The notes beneath the pieces were generated by a model, which was given only the letters and a program-made list of their open reading frames with translations, was not told where the DNA came from and did not search any database. Of a stretch of 64,000 nucleotides of DNA, positions 35,336 to 43,476 are shown one piece after another. Both the position numbers and the translations under genes were made by a program. This stretch comes from DASQZK01 sp963732905. GTDB taxonomy: Bacteria > Bacteroidota > Bacteroidia > Bacteroidales > GCA-2748055. The stretch's first letter is position 1. Each line of letters starts with the position of its first letter. The stretch covers positions 434,001 to 498,000 of the forward strand of contig CAVTBM010000006.1 in the NCBI GenBank assembly GCA_963732905.1, read 5' to 3'.

Positions 35336-36862
35336 ATGCCACACCGACGCATCAGGGTAAGGTTTGCTCCCAGTCCAACAGGGCCATTGCATATTGGCGG
35401 ATTACGGACCGCACTTTTTAATTATCTGTTCGCAAAAAAGGTTGAAGGGGATTTTATCCTCCGCATTGAGGATACCGATCAGACCCGATATGTTCCTGGA
35501 GCCGAGGAGTATATCCTTGAATGTCTTGAATGGTGCGGCATCATTCTTGATGAAGGGGGCGGAAAGGGCGGTGAATATGCACCTTACCGGCAATCCGACC
35601 GGAAAGAAATATATAAAGCCTATGCTGAAGAGCTGGTCAGGAAAGGATTTGCCTATTACGCATTCGACACTCCTGAGGAACTGGAACGTCTTCGTAAGGA
35701 AGCAGAAATGAGAAAAGAATCCTTCACGTATAACCAGGCTGTCCGGGGCCGTCTGAACAATTCCATTACACTGAATGAACATGAAGTGAGACGGTTACAT
35801 CAAAAAGATGTACCCTACGTCATCCGTTTTAAATTCCCGGAAGATGAAAATATCCTCATGCACGATGAGATAAGGGGTGATGTCAGGGTTCTCAGCTCCA
35901 CCATGGATGACAAGATCCTGTTCAAATCGGATGGCATGCCTACCTATCACCTCGCCAATGTTGTTGACGATTATCTCATGAAGATCAGTCATGTGATCCG
36001 GGGAGAGGAATGGCTTCCCTCCCTTCCCCTCCATGTGTCGCTTTACAAGGCTTTTGGCTGGGAAGAAAGTATGCCACACTTCGCACATCTTCCTCTTATC
36101 CTGAAACCCGACGGCAAGGGAAAACTCAGCAAACGCGACGGTGACAAGGGAGGCTTTCCGGTATTTCCGCTCGAATGGAAGGATCCGGTCACCGGTGAAG
36201 TCTCACCAGGCTATCGCGAATCAGGCTATTTTCCCGAGGCCTGCGTCAATATCATTGCTTTCCTGGGCTGGAACCCCGGCACGGAACAGGAGATCTATAC
36301 CATGGATGAACTGATCCGCGACTTCGATCTTGAGAAAGTTGGTAAATCCGGGTCGAAATTCGATCCTGCCAAAGCCCGGTGGTACAATCATCATTACCTT
36401 CAGCAAAAACCGGATCGTGAACTGGTCCCAGCTTTTCAGGAAATCCTGAAGGAGAAATCAGTTGTAAGGGAGGATGGTTTTGTGGAACGGGTAATTGGTC
36501 TGGTGAAAGAACGGGCTGATTTTGTACAGGACTTATGGGACCATGCCGACTTCTTTTTTATTGCCCCGGTTGAATATGATGAAAAAGTAGTCAGGAAACG
36601 ATGGAAAGAAGGTACAGGACAAATCATCTCATCCCTGGCGGTAGAACTGGAAAGTTGTCAGCCGTTTGAGGCAGAGATCATCGGGTCCGTGGTAAGATCA
36701 TGGATAGAAAAACATGCGCTGGAAACCGGTGTGGTAATGAATGCCTGGCGTCTTGCACTGGTAGGGACTTCCAAAGGTCCGGGTCTGCAAGACATTGCCG
36801 CTCTTCTGGGAAAGGAAGAGACCGTTTCCCGGATGAGTAATGCGGTCAGGTCCCTGGGTTAA
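35336..36862 (+). CDS. gltX: Glutamyl-tRNA synthetase
   Basis: Charges tRNA-Glu. 508 residues from ATG 35336 (MPHRRIRVRFAPSPTGPLHIGG). An in-frame ATG at 35267 would place the promoter inside the gene and add residues not found in the family. Class I motifs: PTGPLHIGG (HIGH), YVIRFKFP, HVIRGEEWLPSLPLHVSLYKAFGW and GKLSKRDGDKG (KMSKS). The C-terminal anticodon-binding half is intact. A TatD-type gene follows after 1 base. Confidence 0.97.
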   Translation: MPHRRIRVRFAPSPTGPLHIGGLRTALFNYLFAKKVEGDFILRIEDTDQTRYVPGAEEYILECLEWCGIILDEGGGKGGEYAPYRQSDRKEIYKAYAEELVRKGFAYYAFDTPEELERLRKEAEMRKESFTYNQAVRGRLNNSITLNEHEVRRLHQKDVPYVIRFKFPEDENILMHDEIRGDVRVLSSTMDDKILFKSDGMPTYHLANVVDDYLMKISHVIRGEEWLPSLPLHVSLYKAFGWEESMPHFAHLPLILKPDGKGKLSKRDGDKGGFPVFPLEWKDPVTGEVSPGYRESGYFPEACVNIIAFLGWNPGTEQEIYTMDELIRDFDLEKVGKSGSKFDPAKARWYNHHYLQQKPDRELVPAFQEILKEKSVVREDGFVERVIGLVKERADFVQDLWDHADFFFIAPVEYDEKVVRKRWKEGTGQIISSLAVELESCQPFEAEIIGSVVRSWIEKHALETGVVMNAWRLALVGTSKGPGLQDIAALLGKEETVSRMSNAVRSLG

Positions 36863-36863
36863 A

Positions 36864-37544
36864 ATGATGACTCTTCCTGAACATACGGAATTCATCGACA
36901 TCCATTCCCATAATCCGGAACGGGAAGAAAACGTTTTCAGGATCTACAATCTGAACCTGGGCGATTTTCAAGGGCAGGCACTCACGGCACCTGTAAGTGC
37001 CGGTTTACACCCCTGGCATATCATTCATTTTAAACCGCTTCAAGAACTGGAGCCGTTGCTTGTCAGAGCGGCAGAACAAGATCTGGTGGTTGCATTGGGG
37101 GAATCGGGGATCGATAAGGTCATCATGACGAACATGACGCTGCAGGAAGAGATATTCAGAATACATGTTGATATCTCTGAGGAATATTCAAAACCCCTCA
37201 TCATCCACTGTGTAAAAGCTTTCGGGGATATTGTAAAGATCAGGAAAGAAACCGGGGCTTCACAACCCTGGATTCTCCACGGTTTCAACAGCAGCCCGCA
37301 GATGGCTGAGGACCTGGCGTCAAAAGGATTTTATCTCTCGGTGGGAGAACGGTTACTCAGAAACCGGGATAAAACCAGGGACATTCTCCGGCACATTCCC
37401 CTGTCATCCCTGTTTACGGAAACGGATGATGACAAAATGCCCATCGAAGTGGTTTATAATCTGCTGGCTGAAATTGCGGGGATCAGCCTTAAAAATCTGA
37501 AGGACTCAATAACCGGTAATTTATTAAAAGTTTTTAAAGGATGA
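36864..37544 (+). CDS. TatD family metal-dependent hydrolase
   Basis: 226 residues from ATG 36864, just after the gltX stop (an in-frame ATG 24 bases upstream would overlap gltX). Metal-binding pattern of the amidohydrolase fold: EFIDIHSHN at the start, GLHPWHI, ALGESGIDK (Glu ligand), IIHCVKAF, WILHGFN and FTETDDDKMPIEVVYNLLAEIAG at the end. TatD enzymes are Mg-dependent 3'-exonucleases/deoxyribonucleases. This copy is shorter than the usual 250-260 residues. It overlaps tcdA by 4 bases (ATGA). Confidence 0.88.
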   Translation: MMTLPEHTEFIDIHSHNPEREENVFRIYNLNLGDFQGQALTAPVSAGLHPWHIIHFKPLQELEPLLVRAAEQDLVVALGESGIDKVIMTNMTLQEEIFRIHVDISEEYSKPLIIHCVKAFGDIVKIRKETGASQPWILHGFNSSPQMAEDLASKGFYLSVGERLLRNRDKTRDILRHIPLSSLFTETDDDKMPIEVVYNLLAEIAGISLKNLKDSITGNLLKVFKG

Positions 37545-38278
37545 CTGGAGAACCGGGAGAATGGCAGGACAGGACTGCATTACTTGGCGGGCCGGAATTC
37601 ATGGAAAAGCTGGCATCGGCGCATGTTCTGATTGCCGGACTGGGTGGTGTCGGCGGGTATGTGGCGGAAACGTTATGCCGGGCAGGCGTCGGCGAACTGA
37701 CTATTGTGGATAATGACACAGTGCATTCTACCAACAGGAACCGTCAGCTCATTGCACTCTCCAGTACAGAGGGACAGTACAAAACAGATCTTTTCAGGAC
37801 ACGGCTTCTGGATATAAATCCGGATCTGAAGCTGCATACGGTTCAGGAATTTATCCAGGAGGACAGGATAGATGAAATCCTGGAGACGGTTTTTGACTAT
37901 GTGGCCGACGCCATTGATACTCTCTCACCTAAAGTAAGCCTGATCGCCAAAACGCTGAATAAATCATATCCGCTTATCAGCTCTATGGGAAGCGGGGGAA
38001 AGTTTGATCCCTTACAGGTGACCGTCAGTGATATTTCCGAAACCCATAACTGCCGGCTGGCTTATTATATCAGGAAACAGCTCCACCGGCTTGGAATACG
38101 ATCCGGCTTCAGAGTGGTATATTCGGCTGAGACGGTGGAGAAAAGCGCAGTGCGAACGGTGGAAGGTGAAAAAAACAAACGGTCTGTTGTCGGCACCATT
38201 TCCTATATGCCGCCGGTATTCGGGATGGTGATGGCCTCGGTGATCATCCGGGAGCTGACCGAACAATTTAGAACTTAA
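37541..38278 (+). CDS. tcdA: tRNA threonylcarbamoyladenosine dehydratase (ThiF/E1-like)
   Basis: Converts t6A to its cyclic form ct6A on tRNA using ATP. 245 residues. The ATP-binding fold is visible as VLIAGLGGVGGYVAETLCRAGVGELTIVDNDTVHSTNRNRQ; YVADAIDTLSPKVSLI follows, then SSMGSGGKFDPLQV, a TcdA hallmark, and the late RTVEGEKNKRSVVGTISYMPPVFG. It starts in the ATGA overlap with the TatD gene. The same pathway uses TsaE, whose gene is at 16.2 kb. Confidence 0.93.
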   Translation: MTGEPGEWQDRTALLGGPEFMEKLASAHVLIAGLGGVGGYVAETLCRAGVGELTIVDNDTVHSTNRNRQLIALSSTEGQYKTDLFRTRLLDINPDLKLHTVQEFIQEDRIDEILETVFDYVADAIDTLSPKVSLIAKTLNKSYPLISSMGSGGKFDPLQVTVSDISETHNCRLAYYIRKQLHRLGIRSGFRVVYSAETVEKSAVRTVEGEKNKRSVVGTISYMPPVFGMVMASVIIRELTEQFRT

Positions 38279-38366
38279 CGTAGTTCTATTTTCATCCCGC
38301 ATGTAATAATTGTGTTATTTTGGAATAGGATAATCTTAGTGCATAAAAATTAAACTCCCTTATGCG

Positions 38367-39047
38367 ATGAAATCATCAGTACTTTTCATGATCACCATCC
38401 TGTATTCTTCCTTTATCATGGGACAACAGACCTTCAAATGCGGGGATATGGTGAGGGACAACCGTGACGGCACTGTTTATCATACTGTGCAGATCGGTGA
38501 GCAATGCTGGATGAAGGAGAACATGAACATCGGTAAAGTCGTTAAGGATCATGATCAGCAGAATAACGGTGTGATTGAAAAAACCTGTTATAAGAATGAT
38601 CCGCAGAACTGTAAGATCTATGGTGGATTATATACCTGGAATGAGGCCATGCAATGGACGGATGACGAGGGCTCACAGGGTATCTGCCCCGGTGGCTGGC
38701 ATGTACCGTCCAAAGCAGACTGGGAACAGTTAAGCAACTTCCTGGGAAAGGATTCGGCCGGTTACCGCATGAAAGTCACCCCCGCGAACCTGCCCTCATG
38801 GGATGGTGACAATGAGAGCGGTTTTACTGCTCTTCCCGGCGGTGGTGGTTATGAGAGCCATTTTCTCAGGATGGGATCATGGGCCCTGTTCTGGTCTTCA
38901 ACATCCAGTGACGAGCTGAGAGCATGGTTCTCCCAGCTCGATAAGTACTGGTATCCCCAGCCGCCGAGGTATCTGAACCTCTATGTGGGACCATACTATC
39001 TCCGCACCAACGGACTTTCCGTACGTTGTCTCAAGGATAACCAATAA
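38367..39047 (+). CDS. Secreted FISUMP-domain protein
   Basis: 226 residues with a cleavable signal peptide (VLFMITILYSSFIMG, about residues 5-19) and one Fibrobacter-succinogenes-major-paralogous (FISUMP) domain: DGTVYHTVQIGEQCWMKENM, YGGLYTWNEAMQW, GICPGGWHVPSKADWEQL, SGFTALPGGGG, and ending GLSVRCLKDNQ. The function of the domain is unknown; it is a C-type-lectin-like fold often found in surface proteins of Bacteroidota. A sulfatase gene follows after 10 bases. Confidence 0.9.
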   Translation: MKSSVLFMITILYSSFIMGQQTFKCGDMVRDNRDGTVYHTVQIGEQCWMKENMNIGKVVKDHDQQNNGVIEKTCYKNDPQNCKIYGGLYTWNEAMQWTDDEGSQGICPGGWHVPSKADWEQLSNFLGKDSAGYRMKVTPANLPSWDGDNESGFTALPGGGGYESHFLRMGSWALFWSSTSSDELRAWFSQLDKYWYPQPPRYLNLYVGPYYLRTNGLSVRCLKDNQ

Positions 39048-39057
39048 AAAACATGTC

Positions 39058-40713
39058 ATGAATAGCTTCAGTATACCATCCGGCAAATCCCTGCTTGCAA
39101 AAACGACCGTTGCCGGAGCTCTGACCCTTATCGGGGGTTGTCAGCCAAAGCAGAAGGAACAGCCGGCAAAGGATGAGCTGGGATTCAGACCCAATATCCT
39201 GTGCCTGGTTTGTGAGGATATCAGCCCTTACCTCGGCTGTTACGGCGATCCGGCCGCCTATACTCCCAACATCGACCAGCTGGCCAGGGAAGGCGTCAGA
39301 TACACCAATGTCTTCGATATCTCAGGCGTGTGTGCTCCCAGCCGGGCAGCCCTGATCACAGGCATGTACCCTACCAGCTTCGGCGCCGACAATATGCGGA
39401 CCAACTGGAAAGGTCTGCCCGAAGCTAAGGGTTGTCCTCCTTATGAGGCCGTTCCTCCCGACGGAGTCAAATGTTATCCCGAATACATGAGAGCTGCCGG
39501 GTATTACTGCACCAACAACGACAAGGAAGATTACCAGTTCAAAGCTCCGGGAACGGTATGGGACGAAAGCAGCCGCCAGGCCCACTGGCGAAACAGGCCA
39601 AAGGGCATGCCGTTCTTTGCCATCTTTAATTTCATGCGTTCACACGAATCCCAGGTGTGGGAATGGCTCGACGAGCCTAAAGCCGTGCGGGCTGAAGATG
39701 TTCCAGTTCCTCCCTATTACCCCGATAATGCAGTGGTCAGGCGCGATATCGCCACCATGTATACCAATAATACCATCATGGACCGCGAGGTAGGCGAGAT
39801 CCTCGATGAACTGAAGGCGGACGGTCTGCTCGATTCAACCATTGTGATCTTTTACTCCGATAACGGCGGACCCATGCCCAGGGGAAAACGGGAGATAGAG
39901 GACTCAGGGCTGAAGGTTCCTATGATCATCCGTTTCCCGAATAAAATGCATGCCGGCGAAGTCAATGATGACCTGATCAGCTTCGTGGATATCCCTCCCA
40001 CAATCCTTTCCATGGCTGGCATAAAAATTCCGGACTTCATACAGGGACAAGCCTTCTGGGGGGACCAGAAAGCTGAGCCCAGGAATTATATTTATGCTGC
40101 CCGCGACCGGATGGACCAGTGCACCGATTGCCGGAGAGCGGTCAGGGATAAGCATTACAAATATATCCGCAACTATATGCCGGAAGTAGGGGCTTACCAG
40201 GATATAACCTTCAGGTTAGCCATGCCGACCATGCGAGAACTCCTCCGTCTGCGCGATGAAGGCAAACTTAACGCGGACCAGATGTACTGGTTCAGGAAAA
40301 CAAAGGAACCTGAGGAACTTTATGATCTGGATAAGGATCCGTATGAGCTTCATAATATAGCCGGTAAGCCTGAAAATGCCGAAGTACTGAAACGGATGAG
40401 GAAGGTTAATGAGGACTGGATGAAAAAAATTCATGATCCGGGCCCTATACCGGAGAAGGAACTTGTGTACTCTATGTGGCCTAACGGAATCCAGCCGGTG
40501 ACAACCGATCCGGTCATCAAGGTTGAAAACGGGAAAACCACAATAAGCTGTAAGACGTCAGGATCTTCCATCGCCTACCAAATCAACGGGAAAGGACTGA
40601 ATGCAAAACATACATTTCTGTATACCGGACCTTTTCCTGTAAAAGCAGGTGACGTGGTTACGGCACAGGCGTTCCGGATAGGTTTCAAACCGAGCGGGAT
40701 TGTATCAGATTAA
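39058..40713 (+). CDS. Sulfatase (family S1) with C-terminal CHB_HEX_C-like domain
   Basis: 551 residues from ATG 39058; an ATG 75 bases earlier is inside the FISUMP gene. Lipoprotein-like N terminus (TTVAGALTLIGGC). The sulfatase fold: NILCLVCEDISPYLGCYGDP, then the formylglycine motif CAPSR at residues 92-96, FYSDNGGPMPRGKR, and TGMYPTSFG. The Cys-type motif needs an anaerobic sulfatase-maturating enzyme, which is not in the window. After about residue 480 comes a small beta-sandwich like the chitobiase C-terminal domain (KTTISCKTSGSSIAYQINGK...AQAFRIGFKPSG). Substrate unknown; cotranscribed with the FISUMP gene. Confidence 0.92.
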   Translation: MNSFSIPSGKSLLAKTTVAGALTLIGGCQPKQKEQPAKDELGFRPNILCLVCEDISPYLGCYGDPAAYTPNIDQLAREGVRYTNVFDISGVCAPSRAALITGMYPTSFGADNMRTNWKGLPEAKGCPPYEAVPPDGVKCYPEYMRAAGYYCTNNDKEDYQFKAPGTVWDESSRQAHWRNRPKGMPFFAIFNFMRSHESQVWEWLDEPKAVRAEDVPVPPYYPDNAVVRRDIATMYTNNTIMDREVGEILDELKADGLLDSTIVIFYSDNGGPMPRGKREIEDSGLKVPMIIRFPNKMHAGEVNDDLISFVDIPPTILSMAGIKIPDFIQGQAFWGDQKAEPRNYIYAARDRMDQCTDCRRAVRDKHYKYIRNYMPEVGAYQDITFRLAMPTMRELLRLRDEGKLNADQMYWFRKTKEPEELYDLDKDPYELHNIAGKPENAEVLKRMRKVNEDWMKKIHDPGPIPEKELVYSMWPNGIQPVTTDPVIKVENGKTTISCKTSGSSIAYQINGKGLNAKHTFLYTGPFPVKAGDVVTAQAFRIGFKPSGIVSD

Positions 40714-40915
40714 AATCGAACTGCGACAGTTCAGACCTCCAAACCATTTGGCATAATATTCGTATATCCACGAAGGCTTTCAATATACCAGGACTACTGA
40801 CAAACTCGTAACTGAAACCTGTCCGGCACAGATAAGCCTGTTCATTAAATTTTTCTGAGATGAAAAAAGCCGGGATTAAAAAGAATTATCTTCGTGACAT
40901 CAAAAACTTACAATT

Positions 40916-41566
40916 ATGAAAAAGACTGCAGGAATTCTCATCATCTTGATGTTTACCGCTGGAGTTGCTTCGGCGCAGTTTATTAAGTTCGGGGTAAAAG
41001 GCGGAGTTAATTTTTCAAAACTCAAGTTTGACGATATAAAGAACGTGACCAGCAATGGAACGGAGTACAACCTGCTGGAGAGTAATGCCCTTACCGGATT
41101 CCATGTAGGAGTCATGACAAGGATAAAACTCTTCAGCTTTTATATCGAGCCGGAACTATACTTTAATACCGCCGGAGGTAAAGTTGTTGTGCAGGAATTG
41201 CAAAGTTCCGGTACCGACATCACAAGTTACACCAGGGATGTCAAGTTCAGTAAAATAGATCTGCCCATCATGACCGGTCTTAAGATCGGACCGGTGAGGG
41301 TGAATGCCGGGCCTGTAGCTTCGGTCATTCTTTCTACCCAGTCGGGATTAAATGAGATCATCCCGGAACTTAACACTCTGTCTAAAAGGGCTACCATCGG
41401 CTACCAGGTTGGATTCGGTCTCGATCTTTTTAATTTCCTGACACTCGATTACCGCTTCGAAGGGAGCCTGAGCAAGTGGGGCGATAAGTTCACCGTTGCC
41501 GGTAAAGACTATGCCTTTGACAGCCGCGGGAATATGAGTATGATCAGCCTCGGTTTTATGTTCTGA
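40916..41566 (+). CDS. Outer-membrane beta-barrel protein (OmpW/PorT-like)
   Basis: 216 residues. Signal peptide ending AQF (GVASAQF). The mature chain starts IKFGVKGGVNFSKL and has alternating barrel strands (FHVGVMTRIKLFSFYIEPELYFNTAGG, ATIGYQVGFGLDLFNFLTLDYRFEGSLSKWG), ending in the aromatic C-terminal residue (SLGFMF) used by the barrel-assembly machinery. This is the common 'porin family / outer membrane beta-barrel' type of Bacteroidota with no assigned cargo. A TATCTTCG box (40887-40894, one mismatch from the -7 consensus) precedes it. Confidence 0.88.
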   Translation: MKKTAGILIILMFTAGVASAQFIKFGVKGGVNFSKLKFDDIKNVTSNGTEYNLLESNALTGFHVGVMTRIKLFSFYIEPELYFNTAGGKVVVQELQSSGTDITSYTRDVKFSKIDLPIMTGLKIGPVRVNAGPVASVILSTQSGLNEIIPELNTLSKRATIGYQVGFGLDLFNFLTLDYRFEGSLSKWGDKFTVAGKDYAFDSRGNMSMISLGFMF

Positions 41567-41612
41567 TTCAGCAGAAAACGTATACGAAGGCTTTGACCTG
41601 AACAACCTGTGA

Positions 41613-41630
41613 GTCTGGCAGGGTGCCAGA
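41613..41630. other. Small hairpin between convergent genes
   Basis: TCTGGC and GCCAGA flank AGGGT between the outer-membrane barrel and the cupin gene. There is no T-run, so it is at best a weak terminator. Confidence 0.3.
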
Positions 41631-41772
41631 TTCCTTGCGGGCCTTTTGCAGATATAAAAATTAGCCGTTGCCGGATGCAGGCGGCATTTCCCATAACGGG
41701 AACCGTCCTGTCATTTTGATAAAAGGACTAAATGCTTTCAGCATGAGAGGTTAAAAAAGAGGATCCCTGGAA

Positions 41773-42111
41773 TTATTTACTTTTTGGGTTGTACCGGTTT
41801 TTGTCGGCAAAAAAATCCATCAGCCAGGTTTTCTTTATAAATGCTGCTTTATGCACCACACCGGCCGGAATAAAGTAGGAATCACCCTTCCTGTAAACCT
41901 TCTTCTCACCGCCAATGGTCAGTTCCATCTCGCCTTCGAATACCGTGCCCCACTGGGCTCCGTGAGAATGCTCCGGCACCTCACCGATCGGTTCCATTTC
42001 AAAAAACACGATCTGATGGTCATCTCCCTGCATAAGCCAGCCTTTCACTCCGCCGAACGGCGTGTCGGCTTCAGGCAGACCTGTAATGATTTCCGGATAA
42101 AAAGGATTCAT
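41773..42111 (-). CDS. Cupin-domain protein
   Basis: 112 residues, a single small cupin. Motif 1 is seen as PEHSHGAQWGTVFEGEMELTI (His-x-His and Glu metal ligands) and motif 2 as YRKGDSYFIPAGVVHKAAF. Small cupins of this type bind a metal and may be isomerases, dioxygenase-like or sensor proteins. No neighbour gives a clear substrate. A perfect -7 box (TAGCTTTG) lies 32 bases upstream. Confidence 0.9.
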   Translation of the reverse strand: MNPFYPEIITGLPEADTPFGGVKGWLMQGDDHQIVFFEMEPIGEVPEHSHGAQWGTVFEGEMELTIGGEKKVYRKGDSYFIPAGVVHKAAFIKKTWLMDFFADKNRYNPKSK

Positions 42112-42142
42112 GATAATTCTCTGTTATAAGGTTAATTATTCT

Positions 42143-42150
42143 CAAAGCTA
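42143..42150 (-). promoter_or_regulatory. -7 box for the cupin gene
   Basis: TAGCTTTG on the minus strand, an exact TAnnTTTG match, 32 bases before the cupin ATG. A TTG lies 17 bases further upstream. Confidence 0.55.
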
Positions 42151-42159
42151 AACAATAAT

Positions 42160-42321
42160 TTACCCTTCAAGGATCCACGCATCATCAAAACTCAGTAAAA
42201 GGTCATCAAAATGTGGCGCATCCGGCATCTCCAATGTCAGATCTTTGCCCGCATCATGCGTAACCCGGATATGGAAGTGTAAAGCAGAAAGAACAGCATG
42301 GCTGTCATAAGGAGGATTTTT
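42160..42321 (-). pseudogene. C-terminal gene remnant, 53 codons
   Basis: Minus-strand frame bounded by a TGA upstream (42322-42324) and a TAA at 42160. It reads NPPYDSHAVLSALHFHIRV, then THDAGKDLTLEMPDAPHF, then DDLLLSFDDAWILEG. Codon choice and composition match neighbouring genes, there is no start codon before the internal Met, and it ends just ahead of the cupin promoter. I take it as the surviving 3' end of a decayed or truncated gene. The family is not recognised. Confidence 0.5.
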
Positions 42322-42410
42322 TCAGGACAGACCCTTAAAGTGACATAAATTACTGTCTTTTTTTGACGAGGATAACACTGTGTAAGGTACCACTGAGCTT
42401 TTAACATTCC

Positions 42411-43475
42411 TCAGAGTTCGTCGACTCCCAACCCGGGAGTCTCCTTTGGATAAAGCACTCCGTTTTTCAGGATCAAGGCTCCGGCAGCCGGATCGTTCAG
42501 CAGGTCGAGATGTCCGTCCAGGTCGGCGTAAAAGATATTAGGACGGGCGAGGGCAAAATGAAGACCTGCAGAGACTGACAGGGCCGACTCATCCATGCAG
42601 CCCACCATAGTCTCCACGCCGGCAGCCCTGGCAACTGAGTTAATATGGAGGGCTTCAGTAATACCGCCTACCTTCATCAGTTTGATATTGATCATGTCGG
42701 TGAGGTTGTCGCGTGTCAGGCTGAACACGTCGAGCAGGTTCATCAGGCTCTCATCGGCCATCACAGGGATAGATACACTGTTGCTCACCCGTCCCAGCAT
42801 CTCGATATTGTCACGAGGTGTTGGCTGTTCAAGAAGTTCAATATTGTGGTGCCGTGTTTCGTTCACAAAACGGATGGCCTGTTCAACCGTATAACCCTGG
42901 TTGGCATCGAAGCGGATGGATATCTCATTACCAAAACTTTCCCGCAAAAGAATAACTTTCCTGATGTCTTCTTCGACCTGTTTTCCTCCTTTCACCTTAA
43001 AGATCCGGAATCCCTGCATGAAAAACTCCCGGGCTTTCAGGACGGTGTCTTCCGGGGACATAATGCCGATGGTAATGCTGGTTGGAATAGAATCCTTGTA
43101 TCCTCCGAGAAACCGGTAAAGGGGCAGTCCGGCTTTTTTGGAAAGCAGGTCATATAAAAGCATGTCGGTCATAGCCAGTGCCGAAGGATTTTTGGAGAGA
43201 CCGGGTTTAAGAGTTTCAAGGATAAGGATGATCCGGCTGAAATCGGCCCCTTTCAGTCCGGGCTCTATCACTTCCCGGTAACAATCCATGGTCATTTCAG
43301 GGGTTTCACCAGTGACACCCTTGTCAGGGGCTGCACAACCGAATCCGGTCACGCCGGCATCGGTGGTGGCCCTGATAAACAGGTTGGTGCAGGATGAGAT
43401 GGTTTCGTAGGCAATGGTATACGGCTCCCTCAGCGGCATTTCCAGCGCAAAGCATTCGGTGTGCAGGATCTTCAT
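42411..43475 (-). CDS. dgcA: Enolase-superfamily racemase/epimerase, DgcA-like (N-acetyl-D-glutamate racemase or dipeptide epimerase)
   Basis: 354 residues of the muconate-lactonising enzyme/mandelate racemase branch. The Lys pair KVKGGK (about 159-164), metal ligands in RFDANQGYT, ELLEQP and MADESL, and the second base region NIKLMKVGGITEAL are all present. This is the layout of L-Ala-D/L-Glu epimerases and of DgcA. The DUF1611/DgcN-like gene in the same operon makes DgcA (N-acetyl-D-Glu to N-acetyl-L-Glu) the better guess, but the sequence alone does not separate them. It starts 1 base after the upstream fusion gene. Confidence 0.8.
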   Translation of the reverse strand: MKILHTECFALEMPLREPYTIAYETISSCTNLFIRATTDAGVTGFGCAAPDKGVTGETPEMTMDCYREVIEPGLKGADFSRIILILETLKPGLSKNPSALAMTDMLLYDLLSKKAGLPLYRFLGGYKDSIPTSITIGIMSPEDTVLKAREFFMQGFRIFKVKGGKQVEEDIRKVILLRESFGNEISIRFDANQGYTVEQAIRFVNETRHHNIELLEQPTPRDNIEMLGRVSNSVSIPVMADESLMNLLDVFSLTRDNLTDMINIKLMKVGGITEALHINSVARAAGVETMVGCMDESALSVSAGLHFALARPNIFYADLDGHLDLLNDPAAGALILKNGVLYPKETPGLGVDEL

Positions 43476-43476
43476 A

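Noticed and set aside
38983..39057. Extended N terminus of the 39-kb sulfatase
   Set aside because: It overlaps the FISUMP gene and lacks a signal sequence; ATG 39058 starts a lipoprotein signal.
41613..41630. Intrinsic terminator between the barrel and cupin genes
   Set aside because: Short stem and no T-run on either side.
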